This document shows positions 39,656 through 43,336 of a DNA stretch of 43,336 nt, one piece after another. The DNA is taken from positions 1-43,336 of the forward strand of contig NZ_JABX01000048.1 of NCBI RefSeq assembly GCF_001469165.1. The letters run 5' to 3'. Position 1 is the stretch's first letter. The number at the start of each line of letters is the position of its first letter. A model generated the notes under the pieces. The model was not told where the DNA came from. It ran no database searches and saw only the letters and a program-made list of their open reading frames with translations. A program made the translations under genes and the position numbers. This DNA is from Thiohalocapsa sp. ML1 (GTDB lineage: Bacteria > Pseudomonadota > Gammaproteobacteria > Chromatiales > Chromatiaceae).

Positions 39656-40597
39656 ATGCCCGACCTGCCCGACACCGACGCCGTTCGCGCCTATCTGCTC
39701 GACCTGCAGGAGCGCATCTGCGCGGACCTCGCCGGCGAGGACGGCGCGGCCGACTTCCGCGAGGACGCCTGGGAGCGCCCCGGCGGCGGCGGCGGGCGCT
39801 CGCGCGTCATCGAGGGCGGTGCCGTGTTCGAGAAGGGCGGCATCAACTTCTCCGACGTGCAGGGCGAGCGGCTGCCGGCCTCGGCCAGCGCCGCGCGGCC
39901 GGAGCTGGCGGGCCGCGGCTTTCGCGCCATGGGCGTGTCCTTGGTCATGCACCCGCGGAACCCCTTCGTGCCGACGTCGCACATGAACGTGCGCTTCTTC
40001 ATCGCCGAAAAGCCCGGCGAGCCGGCGGTGTGGTGGTTCGGCGGCGGCTTCGATCTCACGCCGTACTACGGCAACGACGAGGACGTGATCCACTGGCATC
40101 GCACCGCGCGCGCCGCCTGCGAGGGCTTCGGCGACGCCGGCGAGACCTCGGATGAGCTGCACGGGCGGCTCAAGCGCGCCTGCGACGAGTACTTCTATCT
40201 CAAGCACCGCCAGGAGCCCCGCGGCGTCGGCGGGCTCTTCTTCGACGATCTCAACGCCTGGGGCTTCGCGCGCTGCTTCGCGTTCATGCAGAGCATCGCC
40301 GAGCACTATGTGCCCGCCTACCGCCCCATCGTCGCCCGCCGCAAGGGGCTCCACTACGGCGATGCGGAGCGCGACTTCCAGCGCTATCGGCGCGGCCGCT
40401 ACGTCGAGTTCAACCTGGTCTACGACCGCGGCACCCTGTTCGGCCTGCAATCCGGCGGGCGCACCGAGTCCATCCTCATGTCCCTGCCGCCGGAGGTGAG
40501 CTTCCGCTACGACTGGCACCCGGCGCCCGACAGCCCCGAGGCGGAGCTGTACGACCGCTATCTGGTGCCGCAGGATTGGCTGGAAGAGGCGCCGTGA
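39656..40597 (+). CDS. hemF: Oxygen-dependent coproporphyrinogen III oxidase
   Basis: The 313-residue product converts coproporphyrinogen III to protoporphyrinogen IX with oxygen, a haem and bacteriochlorophyll pathway step. Signatures are [16 protein letters not shown]-like [19 protein letters not shown], then [40 protein letters not shown] and [20 protein letters not shown]. The length is normal. The ATG follows a strong CGGAGG at seven-base spacing. Three REP units lie just after the stop. Confidence 0.95.
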   Translation: MPDLPDTDAVRAYLLDLQERICADLAGEDGAADFREDAWERPGGGGGRSRVIEGGAVFEKGGINFSDVQGERLPASASAARPELAGRGFRAMGVSLVMHPRNPFVPTSHMNVRFFIAEKPGEPAVWWFGGGFDLTPYYGNDEDVIHWHRTARAACEGFGDAGETSDELHGRLKRACDEYFYLKHRQEPRGVGGLFFDDLNAWGFARCFAFMQSIAEHYVPAYRPIVARRKGLHYGDAERDFQRYRRGRYVEFNLVYDRGTLFGLQSGGRTESILMSLPPEVSFRYDWHPAPDSPEAELYDRYLVPQDWLEEAP

Positions 40598-40604
40598 GGG
40601 CTGG

Positions 40605-40685
40605 TCGCGGCTGCAGCCGCTCCCACGGGGAATCGCGGCTGAAGCCGCTCCCACGGGGAATCGCGGCTGAAGCCGCTCCCACGGA
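40605..40685 (+). repeat. Three tandem REP-like units after hemF
   Basis: A 28-base unit, TCGCGGCTGAAGCCGCTCCC then ACGGGGAA, occurs at 40605, 40633 and (shortened) 40661. Each contains the palindrome GCGGCTGAAGCCGC, or GCGGCTGCAGCCGC in the first. This sequence is a common dispersed REP-type palindrome in Gammaproteobacteria. It could stabilise or end the hemF mRNA. Confidence 0.85.
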
Positions 40686-40738
40686 GCGCGGGCGGCCTCG
40701 CTACAATCGGGCGGTGCCCATCGTCACCGAGGCGCCCG

Positions 40739-42079
40739 ATGTCCCAAACCACCGACCCGCTGAAAGCGCTCTACCAGAGCCTCAATGGCCGCGGCGCGCT
40801 GCCGCTGGAGCCGAGCGACCCCTATTACGTGCCGCTGCTGGAGTCCACGCCGGACAAGGACCCGATCCTGAAGCTTTGGCAGCGACTGGATTGGGCGCAA
40901 TCGGAAAGCGTCAATCTGCTGACGGGCTTCCGCGGCAACGGCAAGAGCACGGAGCTGCGGCGCCTGAGGGATCTGCTCCAACGCCAAAGCGGCGCCCGCG
41001 TGTTCCTGGTGGACATGGCGGACTTCCTGTTGATGACCAAGCCGGTGGAGCTCTCGGACTTCGTGTTGTCCTTGATGACGGCGCTCGGCCAAGCGGTGGA
41101 GGCCGAGACCGACCTCAAGGCGCTCACGCACGGCTACTGGGAGCGGCTCCAGCGCTTCTTGACCTCGGATGTCCACGTGGAGAGCTTCGACCTCGACCTG
41201 CAGGTTCCGGGCGCACCGGCCAAGCTCGGCCTCAAGCTCAAGAACGAGCCCGACTTCAAGCAGCGCATCCAGGAGCACCTGCGCGGCCACCTGGCGCGGC
41301 TCATCGACGGCGCCCAAGGCTATGTCATCAGCCTGGTGCAGGCGCTGCGCAAGGAGGCACAGGATCCGGACCTGAAGGTCGTGCTGCTGGTGGACTCCGT
41401 GGAGCAGATCCGCGGCGTCGGCGCCGACGCCGGCAAGGTGCACGACAGCGTGGTCAGCCTGTTCTCGGGGCAGGCGGCGAGCCTCGGCTTTCCGATGCTG
41501 CACGTCATCTACACCGTGCCCCCCTATCTGCTGCCGTTGGCGCAAAATCTGGGCCGCACCCTGGGCGGCCACCCCATCGTCTCCTGGCCCAACGTGCATG
41601 TGAGGCACCAGGACGGCCGCGACGACCCCACGGGCCTGGCCCTGATGGAGCGCATCATCGACCGCCGCCACCCGGGCTGGTCCGACATCGTGCCGACACC
41701 CAAGCTGCGCCGGCTGGCGAAGTGCAGCGGCGGCGACCTGCGCGACTACTTCCGGCTCATCAGCGAATGTGTCGTGACGCTGCGCACGGCACGCTACACG
41801 CGGCCCGAGGCCGGGCTCGACGACGACATGGTGCGCCGCGTGGAGGAGCAGCTACGCAACGAGCTGCTGCCCATCGCCGCCGATGACGCACGCTGGCTGG
41901 CGCGCATTCACGCGACCAAAGACGCCGCGCTTCCCAGCACCGGCGAGCTGCCCGCGCTGGCGCGCTTTCTGGACGGCAACCTGATCATGAACTATCTGAA
42001 CGGCGAGCCCTGGTACGACGTTCACCCGCTGCTGGTGGACGCGATCCGGGGCGTCTTGGCGGACGAGGCCGACCATTGA
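40739..42079 (+). CDS. P-loop ATPase of a STAND-like two-gene module
   Basis: The 446-residue product has Walker A GFRGNGKSTELRRL (63-76) and Walker B LKVVLLVDSVEQIRG (Asp219). The segment between carries an acidic/hydrophobic insert (VHVESFDLDLQVPGAPAKLG). Later residues (TPKLRRLAKCSGGDLRDYFR) resemble the sensor and winged-helix part of AAA/STAND-type ATPases. There is no DNA-binding or membrane motif. It overlaps the downstream TPR gene by four bases and is certainly co-translated with it. Coupled ATPase and TPR sensor proteins recall NLR-like conflict systems, but the exact function is unknown. Confidence 0.75.
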   Translation: MSQTTDPLKALYQSLNGRGALPLEPSDPYYVPLLESTPDKDPILKLWQRLDWAQSESVNLLTGFRGNGKSTELRRLRDLLQRQSGARVFLVDMADFLLMTKPVELSDFVLSLMTALGQAVEAETDLKALTHGYWERLQRFLTSDVHVESFDLDLQVPGAPAKLGLKLKNEPDFKQRIQEHLRGHLARLIDGAQGYVISLVQALRKEAQDPDLKVVLLVDSVEQIRGVGADAGKVHDSVVSLFSGQAASLGFPMLHVIYTVPPYLLPLAQNLGRTLGGHPIVSWPNVHVRHQDGRDDPTGLALMERIIDRRHPGWSDIVPTPKLRRLAKCSGGDLRDYFRLISECVVTLRTARYTRPEAGLDDDMVRRVEEQLRNELLPIAADDARWLARIHATKDAALPSTGELPALARFLDGNLIMNYLNGEPWYDVHPLLVDAIRGVLADEADH

Positions 42080-43336
42080 TCGGCGACGCGCACGCGCGCT
42101 CGGCGCTCGCCCCCGACGGCGAGGCCGCCTGGCTCAGGTTCAAACTGCACCTCGATTGGCTGGACAGCTTCGACCTGATCTTTATTTTCACCGCCCATCC
42201 GGCCGTGGTGCGCGTGTTGCGCGAACGCCTCGCGGCCATCTATCGGGCCCGCGTCACCGGGCTCGCAACGCCGACTCCGAAGAACCACGACGAGCTGCTG
42301 CACCGCGTCCTGCCCTGGCTGCTGCAGCCACCGAGCTATCAGCAGGCGCTGCACGCGCCGGTGTGGCTGGACCTGACCCACACGCCCGCAGGCATGGACG
42401 CCGCGGACTGGCAGCAGGCACGGCTCAACTTTCTCGCCCGGCTCAACGAGCGCCGCGAGCCGCTGCGCCACGCCCTCACGCGCCCGCTGATCCTGGTGCT
42501 GCCGCTGGCCGAGAAGGCGCGCATCAAGGCCCTGGCGCCGGACCTTTGGGCGATCCGCCGCTTCAGCATCGAGACCGGCAATTGGCTCGCCGCCGACACC
42601 GCCGAGCCCCCGCCCACCCGCCCCCCGGAGGCCCCCACCCCCTTCCCGCTCGGCGCCACGGAGCAGGCGCTGGTGGACGAATGGCGGCGCGTGCGGGACA
42701 AGGCCGAGCCGGACCGCGGCGCGCTCGCCGCCGCGGATCGGGCCGTCGATGCCCTGCGCCGCTGCGGGCAGATCACGGAAGCGGCCGAGGCCGCCGTCTG
42801 GATGGTCGAAGCCGCCCGGCAGCGGGTCCTCAAGCAGCCGGATGATGCAGAGGCGCTGCGCGATCTGTCCGTCTCGCTCGACAACGTCGGCAACACGGAT
42901 CAGGCCCTCGGCGACTTCGAGGCGTCGCGCGCGGCCTTCGCGGAGTCGCTGGAGATCTGCCGGCGCATCCTCGCGCGCGTGGGCGAGACGCCAGAGGCGC
43001 TGCGCGATCTGTCCATCTCGCTGAACAACGTCGGCGACACCGATCGGGCCCTCGGCGACTTCGAGGCGGCGCGCGCGGCCTTTGCGGAGTCGCTGGACAT
43101 CCGCCGGCGCATCCTCGCGCGCGTCGGCGAGACGCCAGAGGCGCTGCGCGACCTGTCCGTCTCGCTCGACAACGTCGGCAAGATGGATCAGGCCCTCGGC
43201 GACTTCGAGGCGGCGCGCGCGGCCTTCGCGGAGTCGCTGGACATCCGCCGGCGCATCCTCGCGCGCGTCGGCGAGACGCCAGAGGCGCTGCGCGACCTGT
43301 CCGTCTCGCTCGACAACGTCGGCAACACCGATCGGG
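42076..43336 (+). CDS. TPR-repeat protein with 144-base near-identical repeats (3' partial)
   Basis: The frame begins at TTG 42076 inside the ATPase stop (TTGA overlap) and is open to the window end, at least 420 residues. Residues 1-175 form a domain without a clear name (WLRFKLHLDWLDSFDLIFIF, then RPLILVLPLAEKARIKALAP and DLWAIRRFSIE), similar in style to the N-terminal part of bacterial STAND-TPR proteins. From about base 42850, 48-residue repeats follow (EALRDLSVSLDNVGNTDQAL, GDFEASRAAFAESLEICRRI, LARVGETP). They are almost identical in DNA, more than three copies in the window. They fit elongated TPR units and probably bind a protein ligand. Confidence 0.75.
   Translation, partial: MIGDAHARSALAPDGEAAWLRFKLHLDWLDSFDLIFIFTAHPAVVRVLRERLAAIYRARVTGLATPTPKNHDELLHRVLPWLLQPPSYQQALHAPVWLDLTHTPAGMDAADWQQARLNFLARLNERREPLRHALTRPLILVLPLAEKARIKALAPDLWAIRRFSIETGNWLAADTAEPPPTRPPEAPTPFPLGATEQALVDEWRRVRDKAEPDRGALAAADRAVDALRRCGQITEAAEAAVWMVEAARQRVLKQPDDAEALRDLSVSLDNVGNTDQALGDFEASRAAFAESLEICRRILARVGETPEALRDLSISLNNVGDTDRALGDFEAARAAFAESLDIRRRILARVGETPEALRDLSVSLDNVGKMDQALGDFEAARAAFAESLDIRRRILARVGETPEALRDLSVSLDNVGNTDR
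42851..43336 (+). repeat. 144-base tandem coding repeats
   Basis: The marker AGGCGCTGCG recurs at 42851, 42995, 43139 and 43283, exactly 144 bases apart, with few substitutions between units. The array continues beyond the window. Such identity shows recent expansion or gene conversion and makes copy number likely to vary. Confidence 0.92.

Noticed and set aside
40605-40685. CRISPR repeats after hemF
   Set aside because: Units are directly adjacent with no spacers and contain the common GCGGCTGAAGCCGC REP palindrome.

Overview
The window is high-GC gammaproteobacterial DNA. The gene families suggest a purple sulfur bacterium or relative (Chromatiales/Chromatiaceae): Uma2 and DUF29 paralogues, an nSTAND-FGE protein with an Avd-like partner, rnr-rlmB and hemF. 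This placement is inferred from gene content and base composition; there is no rRNA gene.

Bases 1-15,200 are a plastic accessory region rich in restriction-modification genes and debris. A complete gatA of visibly lower GC (235-1719) lies beside a truncated IS21 element (1815-3480) and transposase scraps. Next come a 3' fragment of a DNA methyltransferase, the 3' two-thirds of a second, high-GC gatA, a truncated NPPH-type methyltransferase, two Uma2 genes (one broken) and a scrambled copy of the ppdK 3' end. An SPPY-type methyltransferase then converges on a BamHI-like restriction gene with its controller (C) gene. A divergent DPPF-type methyltransferase follows, with textbook C-box operators between. 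After it come a methyltransferase with a predicted HEPN tail, a repeat-filled gap, a Uma2 fragment and a DUF29 gene. Three blocks (methyltransferase 3' end, Uma2 3' end, ppdK 3' end) recur in the same order and orientation about 7.3-7.7 kb apart, so the island looks like an old tandem duplication with replaced cargo.

Bases 15,200-26,700 are mostly core: ppdK, a MarC-family membrane protein, an EF-hand protein, a flavin reductase-like protein, DUF3179, a Nudix hydrolase, recJ and a lipoprotein hydrolase. Orphan UPF0175 and HicB antitoxins and a ParD with a doubly frameshifted ParE are interspersed.

Bases 26,700-31,850 hold the most unusual cassette. A 1222-residue protein joins an HTH-like N-terminus, an nSTAND1 NTPase and a C-terminal FGE/C-type-lectin-like domain whose end has the composition of a diversity-generating retroelement (DGR) variable region. 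An Avd-like gene follows, interrupted in frame by a REP-type palindromic insertion. No reverse transcriptase or template repeat was found here, so this is an orphan or trans-served DGR target.

Bases 31,850-40,600 are core again: rlmB, rnr with an expanded repeat tail, tRNA-Leu(CAG), a bile-acid:sodium symporter homologue, a HAD phosphatase, a ParA-like ATPase and hemF. The last 2.6 kb holds a P-loop ATPase overlapping a TPR protein with near-identical 144-bp repeats that runs off the window end. It resembles a two-gene STAND-type conflict or signalling module.
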